Counted from the stretch's first letter, positions 41,276-53,786 are shown. The stretch is DNA of 64,000 nt from Larimichthys crocea (GCF_000972845.2 NC_040015.1:4998007-5062006), one strand, 5' to 3'. Notes: generated by a model from the letters alone, not told the origin. Program-made: numbers and translations.

Positions 41276-42770
41276 CTGAAAACTAAATATTCCAGCAGTT
41301 AACTTTTTATTCAGCCAGGTTGTAAACTGATCTTTATAGTGATTGGCTTTTGACTGACTTTTCTGTTTTATAGTGACTGCCAGCCAGCCAGTGGTAGGAG
41401 CTGACTGCCAACTAAAAACATCGCTTATATGTCTGTTAGAGGCCACATTTTGGCCTTTGTCGGCCAAATTCCTTAACCAATATGTTATAGTCACATTAAA
41501 CATGCAAAAGAGTCAATTGCAACCATAAATGAATACAATGAATACAGTGATGAACAACTAATAAATGCATGAGTGAACATTGACAGTGGCACATCCACAG
41601 CTCTGCCTCCAGTTATTCCCAAAGGAAACCCTATGTGGGGAGGAAAGAAGTATTCCTTCCTCTGAAGCACCATGTGAGGTGTCTGTTCTGATCAATGATC
41701 AGCTGTCAGTCGGCTTAACAGCTGTAAATATATGTGGTCTCTGATCGGGAGCCTTAGACTTGATTGAACAAACTTGATCAGCTGCTCTGGAGTTGAAAAC
41801 AAGCTAATCAACTCAGAGTCAGTGTTATTTTAGAGGAAAAACTTGCTTTCTGGAACAGGCCTCAGATATATGGCTACAAGAAACACAGGAAGCCTCAAGC
41901 TAACCAGAACTATGACACAAACCATTTACAGTGTACACATCTTATATAAATACACAACAGCCTGTCTGTGTGTGTGTAAAGGTATGTGTGTATTAAAGTA
42001 TATATCAAAGTAAACTACTAAAGTAGGAATTTTGTGTTTGGTAGATTATTTTCTATGTTGTAACACTTATTGGCAATAAATCTCATGCCATTGAAAAGCC
42101 TGATATTTTAAATGGTGCCACATTTGTAAGGAACATGCATTTGTGGGATGAGACACAGAGCTGAGTATGTGAGTTTTGCCTCAGTACAGGGGCCGGTCCT
42201 AGCTATGGGCAATGTGGGCGGCCAGGGCGCGCTTCTCCGGGGGGGGCGCACGAACTCCCAAAAAGCAAAAAACTCGGTATTTTCGAAGCCGCTCATAAGT
42301 TAGCGGAGCGGGCGCCCCGGAGCGAGGGTGTTGACAAGGCAAAGGGGGCGTCGGACAGACCGACGGGGCCGCATCCAGGGGCGCACGCAGCACTGATCAA
42401 CCCCATTGAACACTTGTGGGATCAGCTTAGGCATGCTATTCTACCACACAACCACCTTGGCTGACTTGCGACAAATGCTGGTTGAAGAATGAGAAACCAT
42501 CCCACAGCAGAGTGTGACCAGGCTGGTGACCAGCATGAGGAAGAGGTGGCTCCTGTTTTGTTGAATAAATTGCCATATGTCTTGTTTCTCAGACTTCAAT
42601 CATCCAATCTACTAACAAGAGTTGGCACAAGAAAAGCTGTTTGGTATTGGCAGAGAAGATTTAGCAATGTTTACATACTCAGCTCTGCTGCTCATACAAC
42701 AAATTGGCACCAGTTAAATAATTAGGCCAATCAAACCAATGATAGGAGATTTAATTGCCAAAAGCATTGT
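41276..42770 (+). repeat. Segmental duplication, copy A
   Basis: From 'AACTAAATATTCCAGCAGTT' to 'ATTGGCACCAGTTAAAT' the sequence closely matches 53,884-55,345 in the same order and orientation, with scattered substitutions and many one-base indels. It contains a fragment of a Tc1-like transposase region (NPIEHLWDQLRHAI-like, 42,397-42,500), interrupted at 42,188-42,396. Confidence 0.88.
42188..42396. mobile_element. GC-rich insertion with CAGGGGC start in duplication copy A
   Basis: At the point where copy B has Tc1-like transposase DNA, copy A has about 210 bp beginning CAGGGGCCGGTCCTAGC, with a run of G and GC-rich words, ending 'CAGGGGCGCACGCAG'. The CAGGGGC start is typical of hAT ends. 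Part of the original Tc1 sequence was also lost. Confidence 0.5.
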
Positions 42771-42986
42771 TTCAACAAAGAAATAATCTAACAAACACAC
42801 ATTACGTTTTGTGCATAGTTTTAATAATAACACTTTTCTATCTAAGCCAACCAAATTTAGTCCTAGGTGGGTCCTCTAAACATTTCCCACTTCAGCACCA
42901 TTGTCCTACTGGTGCTCTACTGCTATTGTCACCATCCCTGCACCCACAAACAGCCAGGTCAAAAGTTTGGATGTGTTCTAAAGACA
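42771..42986. other. Spacer, nothing recognised
   Basis: Short stretch without gene or repeat signature. Confidence 0.4.
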
Positions 42987-43038
42987 TTACTCATATATAT
43001 ATATATATATAAGAATATATATATAATATAGATATATA

Positions 43039-43075
<37 letters not shown>
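42987..43075. repeat. (AT)n microsatellite
   Basis: AT dinucleotide runs with small interruptions. Confidence 0.9.
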
Positions 43076-43077
<2 letters not shown>

Positions 43078-43082
43078 GGCAT

Positions 43083-43450
43083 GGCCTTCAGAAATTAAAC
43101 CTTTGAATAATAGTGAATGAAACTTGAATTATGGAGTTAACTTGAATAGTAGGAGTGAACCTTGAATATATTGAATGCATCGAGAGTCCCCTTGAATATA
43201 TACCGCTGATTTTGAACGAAACCTTGAATATATTGAATCAAAGTCCTGAATATATTGAGAGTTGAATATAGTACCTTGAATATATTGGAATGAAACCTGA
43301 ATATAGAGATGAAGTGCCTGAATAATAGTAAATGAAACCTTGAAATATATTGAATCGAAACCTTGAATATATGAAGGAAAGTCATTGAATTTTGAAATGA
43401 ATTGAATCATGATTGGTAATATATAACGAAACTCTTTGAATATATTGAAT
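43083..43450 (+). repeat. Degenerate minisatellite, CCTTGAATATATTGAATGAA unit
   Basis: About fifteen imperfect copies of a 20-22-bp unit. The inverted unit makes up 44,245-44,610, so the two arrays are arms around a 790-bp core. Confidence 0.85.
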
Positions 43451-44244
43451 AAACTTGACCTGACTCAGACTTCACGCATCTTGTGAACGTGTGGATGCGA
43501 TAGCTAAAAGTTGAGTGACACCGAGTCAGTCCGCTCACATCTCGGTGCAGCAATGATTAAACTATGAGACACATTAACAGCTAAATACAAAGGCCAATGC
43601 TGGCCGGTCCAGAAAAAAATGCAGGGTGTTGGATTTGTGTCCTAGTCCGACCCGACCCAGTGTACATCTCCACCCAATACAACAAGAAAGGGTAACAAGG
43701 ACACTGTAGGTTTAGCTTGATATGTTTCAGGGAGTTAATGAAGGTAAAACACAGTAAGGCGCGTGCGTAATGGCATCTGCGCTGCTGACCGGCACGGTCC
43801 CGGAGCAGGGACGGAGGAGCCTGCTGCGGCTACAGGATTTTCAGGAACTGAAGAGAAGCTCTTCACATATTATGGTTTAGATACAAGAACCAATCCTCAA
43901 GTCATAGACCAATGCCAGGTGATATTTAGTTTAGTAGTGAAGTACTTTTTATGATCCGCACATTGCAGCTTGGGGAGCACTCACACAGTGGACTGCGTAC
44001 ACAGACAAAGCACTATGAGATTAGGGCGAAACTTGATGCCTTATTGTAAGGCCTGCCACGGTTAAAAATTGAACTTTTTTCGGGAGGAGTTTCGGCAACG
44101 CATTCGCAGTGTATTAGCATGTCCCTCATTGTTTAATAGCGCTGCAGAGATAGATCGCGGGCGGCACGACTGCATTGTCTTTCGCTTTTAAAGACGTGTT
44201 AACAAGATGGTGCAGGCACTGCCGCGAGTCGACGTCGTGAAGTT
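43451..44244. other. GC-richer core between inverted arrays
   Basis: Roughly 790 bp with more CpG than its surroundings ('GGCGCGTGCG', 'AGATCGCGGGCGGCACGAC'). A short frame (43,763-43,951) resembles no protein known to me. The core could be the body of a non-autonomous transposon or a decayed gene fragment. Confidence 0.35.
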
Positions 44245-44610
44245 TCTTTATATATATTCAAGGTCACCAATATATCAGAGTTTCATTCAATATATTCAAT
44301 GTTACTCCATATATGTCAAAGTTGCATTCCATATGATTCAGACTTCATGTCAATATATCAAGTTTTCACATTCAAGATATTCAGACTTCATCAAATATTC
44401 AAAGAAGAAAAGGTTACTCCATATAATTCAAAGGTTTCATTCCATAATATTCAAGTTTATTCAATATATTCACTTCATTCATAATATATTCAAGTTTACA
44501 TTCATATATTCAGGTTCATCCATATATTCAAAGTTCACTCCATATTGCAAGTTTTTCACTCCATTATTCAAAAGTTTTCACTCCATAGATTTCAAAGTTT
44601 CATTCAATCA
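44245..44610 (-). repeat. Inverted degenerate minisatellite arm
   Basis: Copies of TTTCATTCAATATATTCAAG, the inverse of the array at 43,083-43,450, with similar spacing and decay. Confidence 0.85.
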
Positions 44611-44621
44611 GATCACATACA

Positions 44622-44689
<68 letters not shown>

Positions 44690-44716
44690 TACATACATAC
44701 ATACATACATACATAG
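44611..44716. repeat. (CATA)n-(AC)n-(CATA)n compound microsatellite
   Basis: Nine or so CATA units, an AC run, then more CATA units. Confidence 0.92.
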
Positions 44717-45988
44717 ATACATATACATTGTTAGTGCTCTTTATTCAGAAAAGCCTCATGTCACATCTATATTTCAGGATCTGGTTATTATAGACATAGA
44801 TTAAATGTTAAATATAAATATTTCAATATTTATCATCACAGTAACAGTGTTACACACATTAGTAGCTGTAAACACTCAGCATTAGAAAAATACATACGTT
44901 GGTTTGGTGCTTACATAAGGAGTAAACATTTATAATCATCACTTTAAAAGTTACATACGTTGTTTTTGGTGCCTGTTTGTTTCCCAGATATATTAGTGTG
45001 TGTGTGAATGGGTGTATAAGAGACATTAACTTAAAGAACTTTGTAGAAAGGCGCTTTATGAAGTTCAGTCCATTTCCTTGTATTAGTTTACGGGCAGATC
45101 TGCCACATCTAATATGGCGGACTCGTTAACGTAACGCAGCAACCCGCTCAATGGGGCGTCTATGTATAGACGTCTGTGTAAATATGTCTGTGTATATATG
45201 TCTGTGTACATATGTCTATGTACATATGTCTATGGTTGTACCTGTATGTTTCTACGTGTATGACATGGATGCATTTTAAAACAAATCATAACATGTTTGC
45301 TCCTAAACGTTCCATCTCCATGGCGACAGAAAAAAATAGATTTTTGGCCTAATTCGAAATATGGAACGGTCGCCATGTTTTTCTCTAAATTTTCATGGAT
45401 ACATTTGTAGAAATTGATGCACACAAATAAAAAGAAAAGTATTTTTACTTGTTGACACGTCCCACCTGTCCCGGGACATTCAGTCCATTTTTACCAGCTA
45501 ATAATCATTTTACACATTTACATTTTAAAGTGTTTTCCTCACATATTCTGTCGATTTTTATATTCAACAATTGACAGGAATTAAATGTTGTTTTGGTCAT
45601 TAAACTGATTTTAAAGGTTTTAGGAAGATGATTTCGTAAATTTGGCACAACATTAAAAGATGTCTTACTTGTCAAATTAAAGATCCACCGCCTGTCTCTG
45701 CTCAGCAGGGGCTCCGAAACAGGACAGCTTCCAGCAGGCCCATTTTTCTCTCTCAGGGTTTTTATTCAGCTCAATCCAACAGTTTAGTTTGCAGGAGAAC
45801 TTTTAGTTTGCAGAGTCCACTTCAACTTTCCCACAGAGACCTTTCTCAGCAGCCTAACGTGTGTCGAGTCCGAGTCCAAATGAGCAGTTCGAGAAGCGCA
45901 GCTTCAACGTCACATAGGCCACGCCCCCTTTGTCTCCATGACTACTGATGCACGTGCGTTGGTGTGATGGAGATGATATACAGTACAA
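44717..45988. other. Intergenic, no gene recognised
   Basis: A small 'TATGTCTGTGTA' repeat at 45,180-45,235 and a GC-richer patch near 45,880-45,960. The patch (CpG, 'GGCCACGCCCCC') could be regulatory, but no exon can be supported. Confidence 0.4.
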
Positions 45989-45989
45989 T

Positions 45990-46048
<59 letters not shown>
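45989..46048. repeat. (GT)n microsatellite
   Basis: About 29 GT dinucleotides without interruption. Confidence 0.93.
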
Positions 46049-46049
<1 letters not shown>

Positions 46050-46802
46050 CAGACTGACAGAAACTCCTCATGTGAAACACCTGCTAAAATAATAAGATCA
46101 GATTTCAGCTCCACTGCACTCATAACCGTGTTCTCTAATGCAGCCATCAAGTTTACATAGTTGACCAACAGTGTTTTACAGGAGGATGCTTATTTATTTA
46201 TTATTATTATTAATATTGTTTCCAGTCAGCCTCTTATCATTTAACAGAAAAATACATCATACAAACAGCACCAGGACTAAATAACAACCAGAGCAACTTT
46301 GCAGTCTGGTGACAGTTTGAGTGTGATGGTGAGCTCTCAGCTTTCTGCATCACTGCATACTGTTGATAATCAAAGAAGCTCTGAGGCTTTACATGTGTTA
46401 CAGTGTTAGATTTCAGCGTTGTGGTACAGTCAGGCTACATTCATGATTTTGTACAATCATACTAATTAAAAAACGTCTTATTGATTATCATTATAAAGTT
46501 TCAGGGCGTTCCCGTAACCATGGTAACGCACGGTGCCAGATGGGAGGGAGAGACTCTGAATGAAGCCGTTCATACAGATTTACTGCAGACAAAGTCCAGA
46601 CACACAACAGGAGACTCTGTGTCAGACGAGTTCTCACATGTTGACTAAACTTTACAAACAGAGTCTCAGAATGACGTCACAGACACACACATTTTTAGCA
46701 GAGCAGTTTGATGGGAGGTTTTCAGGCAGTTAATGCCAAATTTCTGCTTTAACGTCAATGCTTAAAATGTTACATTACAACCCCACTACTCCCTCTAGTG
46801 AC
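46049..46802. other. Intergenic flank of transposon copy 2
   Basis: Contains a short TTA run (46,191-46,211). No gene is recognised. Confidence 0.4.
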
Positions 46803-46861
46803 ATTACATACGGAGCCCCTAAAGGGACATGGAAAAAAAAAAAAAAAGTGAAACGTATCTA

Positions 46862-46961
46862 GTGAGCACAAGATACTTTCTCGTGTGCACCAGAAAGTAT
46901 CTTGTGCTCATGAGAAAGTATCTTGTGCTCACGAGAAAGTATCTTGTGCGCACCAGAAGGT
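46862..46961 (+). repeat. Subterminal repeats of copy 2 (left end)
   Basis: Four imperfect copies of AAGTATCTTGTGCTCACGAG, the first in inverted orientation inside the terminal repeat. Candidate transposase-binding sites by analogy with copy 1. Confidence 0.8.
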
Positions 46962-47026
46962 ATTACATGCATGTGTGATGTCTGGGAGACCATCCACTGC
47001 ATTTTGGTTTGTGTTTCTGTGTGAAA

Positions 47027-48522
47027 ATGACAGTAGAGGAGTTAGTTCGGCTATATTTTAACCTGGGACTTCATTATAAGGATATTGCTGCTTTACTTGC
47101 AAGTCGTCACAGTCATGTTGTCTCTGAAAGACATTTAAAACGAATTTTGAAGTCGTGTAGTCTGTTTCGGCGCAAGGGATACATCACTTTGGATCGCATA
47201 GTTAATTTCATTCATGAACATGGATGTACACAAAATGCAAGGATAATGGTTTACACGTCAAGAAAGAAGAGGTACGCTTAATTCTAAAAGAACTTGACCC
47301 AAGGGGTGTTGAACTCAGAGGCTCTTATGACAAAAGCCATTTGGTATCTCTATCAATGGCTGCATTGACGGCTTTTCCCAGAAAATTATCTAGATGAATG
47401 CATTTACCACCAGCAGTGACCCAAAAAACATCGGAGGCTACTACATGGAGGCAGTCCAGAGATTCGGTGGTTGTCCAAGGATTGTCCAAGGCGACCGGGG
47501 CACAGAGAATGTTAGAGTCAGAGATTTTCAGCGTTTTCTCCGTTGCAACATTCACGACGGCTCCGGCATTGACAGCTACATTGAAGGGGCAAGCACAGCA
47601 AATCAGTGAATAGAGAGTTGGTGGGGCTTCAATGGGGAATCAATGGAATTCTACATCTCTCTGTTTAATGATCTGGCTTGTTCGATGGTGCATATTTGGA
47701 CAGAAGTCTAATTCAGTTCTGCTTCATGGGAATTATTCAGGTAAAAATATATTATATCATATTGTTATGTATAAAACCTACTTTCATTTTAAATTGTGTC
47801 CCACACATGATTTTGTGTTGTTACATTCTCCAATGAGCAGCTGTCCACCTGTCTTAATCACTGTCATCAATGTGGTGTCTTGCAATAATAATTAATTGTT
47901 TGTGTTCGCAAGCACAACAATAGGCCTAATGCGTTTTTAGACAAGGTTAGCAGAAATTAACATAAACAAACAAAATATTGCAAAGCAGAGAGCAGGATCA
48001 ACAACCTTCTCTGTGTTGATGTTTGTCCTGCTCTGGATCAGAACAGACACGCCTATCCTGTCATTTCTCCTTATGTCATCAGAAGTCAGCATTAAACATG
48101 ATTTAATTCAAAACTTATCTAAGGCCCACATGAGAATCACACAATTGCATATCAATTAACTTGTTTTCTTACTTTCTAATCTACTGTTATTCTAGGACGA
48201 ATTAGATGAGACCATCCATGTGTGGGATTTACATGTCATCAGACCATCGAAGAATGACAGGGTACCCAGTGGTCGACCTCGAATCATGTACATGTTCCCA
48301 GAACTCTACACAAGTGATGACCACATTTCCCCAGTGGACAGAGCTGATGTACAGTTGTGTCAGAGTAACTGCACGTTTCGACCAGCAGTGCCATGTGACA
48401 CAGACATCTACAACATCTGCAACATTCTGATGGTGGAGTCACAGCTGCATCTTCTAGCTGATGCTTATCAAGCACTGGATTTGTACCTGCATTTGAGAAG
48501 TGAGATAAGCTCTGCCCTCTAA
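47027..48522 (+). pseudogene. Integrase-like (rve/DDE) transposase of copy 2, spliced, disrupted
   Basis: Exon 1 starts at ATG 47,027 with the same N-terminal helix-turn-helix layout as copy 1 (LYFNLGLHYKDIAALL...RHLKRILKSCSLFRRK). Stops at about 47,279, a deletion that removes the segment with the first catalytic Asp, TAG at 47,391 and TGA at 47,607 break it. Still readable are INGCIDGFSQK, the second Asp (QGDRGTEN, codon 47,493) and the Glu (IESWWG, codon 47,613), with exactly 39 residues between as in copy 1. Exon 1 ends at TTCAG/GTAAAA (47,740). Exon 2 (48,196-48,522) is intact: DELDETIHVWDLHVIRP, SGRPRIMYMFPELY, ending in ISSAL. The splice position matches copy 1. Confidence 0.87.
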
Positions 48523-49687
48523 TTTGAGATGAAACATTTGTATCCATCAAAACTGAACACGTGATCAGACAATTCTTCTGCAGTCCACCATGCTTTATTC
48601 ACCAAACATTGTCAGTTGGCATGTTTTCCCAGGAACTACGTAGATGCTTTATTTTGAATTTTGGATTATTTCTCTTTGGAAAAAGGTTTGATCTGTCACT
48701 ATGTGCACACTGACTGTTAAAGACATTAAGAACATTTGCAGTGATATTGTGCACACAGTTTTTTAAGGTACGTGGCAGGTTATGACTGTACGTGACTGTT
48801 ATAGATAACTTCTTTCTTCGTTCTTGTGTGGATTTAGGTTGTCTCAGTTGCTTCTGTCTCTTCAGGTAATGAAGCACAGGCTTTATTGAATCAGTTTGGG
48901 ATTACCTGGGATTTTTCAAATGACAGAGTATTAGCTCTTCTCAGTAATTTTTGCTGGAATTACAGACTTAAATTTGTTGTACAGCATATAAGAGTATTGT
49001 CATAGATGTTTTACTTTGCCTTCAAATCAGTCATGAACAGGAAGCAAACAAAACCACAACAAATAAAAACAACATGGCAGGACATGAAAGAGGAATTACA
49101 TTTTAATTTAACAATGTGCTCTTGACAATTACTGTCTGTATGTTTACCATATGAGGCTTCAACAAAAACAGCCATGGGTAGCCATTTGAAATGGTACTGT
49201 ATGTGCATCAAACAGGTATTATTTTGTTGAATTCTGAACTTCTTTCTTAATAACAATTGCATAAAACATGCACATGATAATATGAAAATGAAAAGGGATG
49301 TTCACCTATGAGAGCAGACTTTTCTGACATATCAAAATGATTAAACTTAAACTGTCTTCTGGACTTAAACAAAATGTAAAACTCAGTGTGCTTAAATATT
49401 ACAGCAAAAATCATTAACAATAATAAAATAACAAAGCCAAAGCAAAAAAAATGTCAAAACAGTTTGTTTTTTCAGTTTAAATTGTAATAAAGCAATCAGT
49501 CATCAGATTATGCATCTGATTTTATCTCCTCTCCTTGTAGAACAATTTTTTCTTAGTTGTAATACATGAATGAACAAATAAAGTTTTTTTATGCAAATCT
49601 GTAGAAACAGTTTGTTTCAGACAAATGCCATAACAATGTAAGTAGAAGAGGAACATGTGTAAGATGCCTTACATTCACAATATTACA
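48523..49687. other. Intergenic space between convergent genes of copy 2
   Basis: About 1.2 kb, AT-rich. 'ATTGTAATAAAGCAATC' (49,480-49,497) and 'GAACAAATAAAGTTTT' (49,572-49,587) are plus-strand polyadenylation-like signals. No further gene is seen. Confidence 0.5.
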
Positions 49688-52600
49688 TTACACAATATCC
49701 ATTGTAAAGCAATCGCCAGACAGGACATTGTCAAACTCTTGACGAAACTCAGGGTATGAGCTGTAGGTGCATGGTAACTGCTCCACATGTGTGTGCTACA
49801 GGCCTGCGACTTAAACCACACAATCTATTAAAAGTTACTTCGATTGTGTCTGTGCACAGCACAGTGGACGCTGTGAAGCGTAAAAAGATCTCCAGTTTTC
49901 TTTGGTTGATGCTTCTCACATACCGTAGCAGGTGGTTAAGAGCTGTCTGCTCTTGTGGATTTAGGCTTTCAGTTGATGGCTTTATCATCTGAACCACTTT
50001 CTTGTTAGTTGGTCACTTAGATTCGTAAAGCTCCATTATGCTTTCTTTGGTTATGAGTGTTGGCACAGCATTGCGAATGCTGGAGTGGAAACAGTCAATT
50101 ATGAACTGTGGCTCTTGAAGAAGAGCTTTGTGTGCCATTGTTAAAATGGCAGCCCGTATGTTGTCTTTAGAGGGCAGGCAGTGTAAGCCCATTCTTGAGA
50201 AGACGTCGAGTAAGTCCTCTTCAACAGTTTCATCAATGTTGCCCTGTAGTGCTTTTTCAAGTGATGCATGCTCATTCTCTGAAAGAAATCTGGCAAATGA
50301 CATCATCAAGAGTTCTTCATCCACTGAACCAAGTCCTTGACAACAGGCAAAAACAAAAGCTGGTGACAGTCTGATTGGTATGATTTTGTGGTCCAGGTAT
50401 CCTTTCAACCACACTCTTCCAAGAGCTTGCCATTCCTTCTCAGAATAGTCTGGTTGTAGTCTGGGTACTCGTTCATCTTCCCCCTCACACTGTTCCAAGA
50501 AATTCTCCCAGAACCCGGAGTATACCTCTCTTGACACACCATCACTGTCCACAGCTTTCTCTTTTGTAAACACCATTTTTAGATTAGCATTCAGTAGTTT
50601 TGGTTCCATGAAGAAATTAAGGACATCATCAACTATATTTACTCGTCTTAATCTTAAAAAAGGAGTTCTTTTTCAAATGGGTCTGGTGATGCTGAAAGAC
50701 TGCTTGATGATACAGGTCCGTCATTCAGTATAGAGTGCTGCAAGATTTTTTAAAAGGTAATTAGGTGTGATTTGACAATCAATATATCAAGTAGCATTCA
50801 GAAATGAATTACGCTGTGGTTCTAGATTAGCTGCTTTTCTGTTTTATATCACAATACATTATCTTTTGGTTTTGGAATGTTTGGATGAAAAAGCCTGAGG
50901 TGAGAGAACTTGGGATGACAATCTGTAACTGTTTTTGTAAATTTTATACACAGAATAAGTAATAGGGAAAACTCTTTAAAATAATCAATAACGGCAGCAA
51001 TATTTTGCAGCACTGTTAGAAATGACTCAGTTCTACACTATACCTGCATACTGTTGAAGTCATGTGGATTCCAGGGAAGGGTGGAGTCTTGATTATCACC
51101 ATCATCACCAAAAACGGGTCCAAAGTTTACTTCAACATCCTCAAGAGATGCTTGGATGGCAAGGGCAAGAGGGAAATCCGACTCATCACTTTACAACTGG
51201 TCTGCATCTTGATTTGACACAGGCATTAAACAGTTGTCTTCAGATCCATGCCTGCTTGTCGATTGCCGAGTATGATTGCCAACGGAAGATGGTGGAGTTG
51301 CTGGTCTTGATTGACTGATTGGTTCTCCTCTCTGTTGATAATTAAATAAATAATAAAAAACAAACAAACATATAATTATTACCTTATCTTTGTTTTTGCA
51401 TCATCTGATCAAAGCTGTCATGTGTACTATCACATTCATGAGCAGATGGTTTTGGTATATGCATATTGAGTTAACGTGGCATTGAATTCAAAACATTTTG
51501 CCCACTTCCATTATCTTAGCTGCAGTTAAAGTTTGAGATGGATTTACATTTGTTGTTTGTAACAAAATCATGGTCTCTTAAACCCCATCTCTGTGTCCTC
51601 ATAGATTTCACAAGTTCTCAAGTTTTGAACTTTTATCTTTGACATAATTTTTTTCTTTCAATTATTTGATATTTTGATTGATCAATTTTTGTTTCAATTT
51701 TAAAAAACATTGTTTGAACATTATGGCAAAATTAATCTCCATACAACACAAGATCCATACTGTAAATCACAAACTGGGTCCATAAAAATGCAATACTGGG
51801 GCTTACTTTTTCATGGTTTTCCTGAATTGAGCCACTGGGTGCTGGATCTAAATCAGTGGAGCTCTCTAGATCATCCACTTGATGATCAGTTCCAGTCCCC
51901 CAGTGATGACGTCTCCTGGTTTTGTTCCTCAAGGATCGTCTCTGCATTGTCCTAGTCTATAAAGAAATCAGCAGATCAGAAAATTATAGGCTTATACAGC
52001 CATGATTGTCCAACTGTTCAAAACAAGTCCCTCTGAACTTATTGTGATTAAACATGCACATAAGTGGAGAGAGTATAAGTGGAGCAAAGAAAATTGTATT
52101 TACATCTCTTGACCTCAACTATCACCCCTGATTCAGCAGATAAATATTATAAAATATCGAAATAATACATATTTTGCAGGCTTCGTGTTCCTAATAAATT
52201 TAACATTGAGTTCATACAATGGATTTATCCTCACAAATGACTGATTCTACTTGTTGAATTTCACAAGAAGAAAGACATAAACAACATGGCTGTTAGACTA
52301 AGATTATTTTGACTAGATCCACAAAGACTGAACTGCACCTGCTAATTGCACCAGAATTGTACAGCATTTGCACCCACGATCTGTCCTGTTTAATGCCATC
52401 TAATTGAGAAAGCCAGAACACATATTGGTCTATAATGAACATTGAAAAGAGCACAAATGCCCTACATTGCATTTAGAAGTGTGCACAAACAAAGCTTTCC
52501 ACAATCACAAACCAACTATCATGTATTTGTACTATTATAGTATTCTACATCTATAACATAATCTACTGAGATTTTCTTTCATAAGTACAGCTATTAATAT

Positions 52601-53696
52601 GACTCAGGCAAGTTTGATAAATATTAGATTAATGTCTGAATCATACAATACTGTTGTTCAGGTGTCACTGAATGTATGGATTTCACAAAAAAAACATCAC
52701 TACTGATATTCTGTTTGTTGCCCACAGCTGGCTGCAGCATCACAAGGCAGGTGAAACTATACGTGGGTCTCCAAACTATGACAGGCTGACGTGCGTTTAC
52801 GCACGGTGCTGAGGTAGCTTCATTAACAGTTAATATCAATCAATATAAATTCGGTATCGACAGTATTGATAACAGAAATGTGGCAGAAGATAAATGACCT
52901 TCATTGGCCTTTCATCTGTGGGCTCGAAGTCAGATGCATCAGAGAGAAGTGTTACGTCTTTAGCCTTGGAGGTTGTGTAGATACGCAGCATTCGTAGCTT
53001 AGTCTGCTCGTACAGCTGGCTCACTGTGATTTCAGGTGATACTGCATTGTGAATGTAATCACGAATATCAAACTCGAAGTCTTCCACTGGTCCTTTGGAT
53101 GAATATCCATTTGGAAAAAACAAGCCCTTGCCCGTCTCCAGCAGTTCACCCATAGTTATTGATTTCTGGACTGACAGGTGCCGTGTTCCACCTCCATTTC
53201 TTGTTTTGATCTGGTGATAAGTGTCGTTATCAAAGTGGAGCCATCCCATTTCAACCCAACAATACCAGAGCCTTCTGTGTCTCTGTTGACAGGAGTTTTC
53301 CGATGTTCCTCGAGTCTCTTACTCTCTGCATGAGAGCGGACTTCACTGTCTCCACTCCTCCTGACTTTTCGTTTGTCACAGTTCTTTGACGACAAAATGC
53401 TCTGAGTGCAAGTCTGTCCCCATATTGTTTGATATATTGTCCTAACTCCTCTGTCATAACATCTATGACGTCGATGTCGATCTGTAATAAGCAAGGCACA
53501 CGTCAAAAACTTTTGAAAAGTTACATTAACGTAGCAGATAGAGAAAGCTAGCATCATTAGGCTAGACGTGTATTGCTTACTTTATGTCACTAAAGTTAAC
53601 ATTTATCTTTACCTTATCATCTTTTAGTTGACTGATGACACTATCAGGTATATTTCGCATTTTCAGGAAAGAGAATAAGTCCATTTCTGCTGCCAT
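49688..53696 (-). pseudogene. HECT-domain E3 ligase-like gene of copy 2 (five exons, disrupted)
   Basis: Exon 1 (53,696-53,613; MAAEMDLFSFLKMRN, donor AAG/GTAAAG) and exon 2 (from 53,481; IDIDVIDVMTEELGQYIKQYGDRLALRAFC) form the same SAM-like domain as copy 1, split at the same point. Exon 2 continues with MGWLHFDND...RNGGGTRHLS...LFFPNGYSSKG, after a frameshift near 53,250, to about 52,898. Exon 3 (51,956-51,807) is basic, then acidic. Exon 4 (51,331-51,044) is proline/serine-rich with an in-frame TAA (51,193-51,191), then a ubiquitin-interacting-like motif (PLALAIQASLEDVE, within 51,190-51,131). Exon 5 (50,737-49,688) is the HECT domain: SDGVSREVYSGFWENFL, then VAHTCG with the catalytic-type Cys at 49,787-49,785. 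Shifts occur near 50,660, 50,010 and 49,780. Confidence 0.85.
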
Positions 53697-53786
53697 TCTT
53701 TTTTAGAAAGTATCTTGTGCTCACTAGATACGTTTCACTTTTTCTTTTTTTTTTCCCCATGTCCCATTAGGGGCTCCGTAATTACA

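Larger units (their letters stand above)
46809..53780. mobile_element. DDE-integrase + HECT-ligase DNA transposon, copy 2
   Basis: A 6,972-bp element with a perfect 6-bp duplication ATTACA (46,803-46,808; 53,781-53,786). Terminal inverted repeats of about 75 bp start TACGGAGCCCCTAA and are nearly identical at both ends, including AGTGAAACGTATCTAGTGAG. A short array of a 22-bp unit (GTATCTTGTGCTCACGAGAA, about four copies) lies inside the left repeat; the right end has one copy. The gene layout equals copy 1: integrase on plus, HECT gene on minus, convergent. DNA identity with copy 1 is low outside conserved protein motifs, so it is a different subfamily. Both genes carry stops and shifts. Confidence 0.9.

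Noticed and set aside
43763..43954. Possible exon in the CpG-richer core
   Set aside because: Short, no recognisable protein family, no paired splice evidence.
44207..44716. 169-codon plus-strand frame
   Set aside because: Translation of the inverted minisatellite arm and (CATA)n-(AC)n microsatellite.
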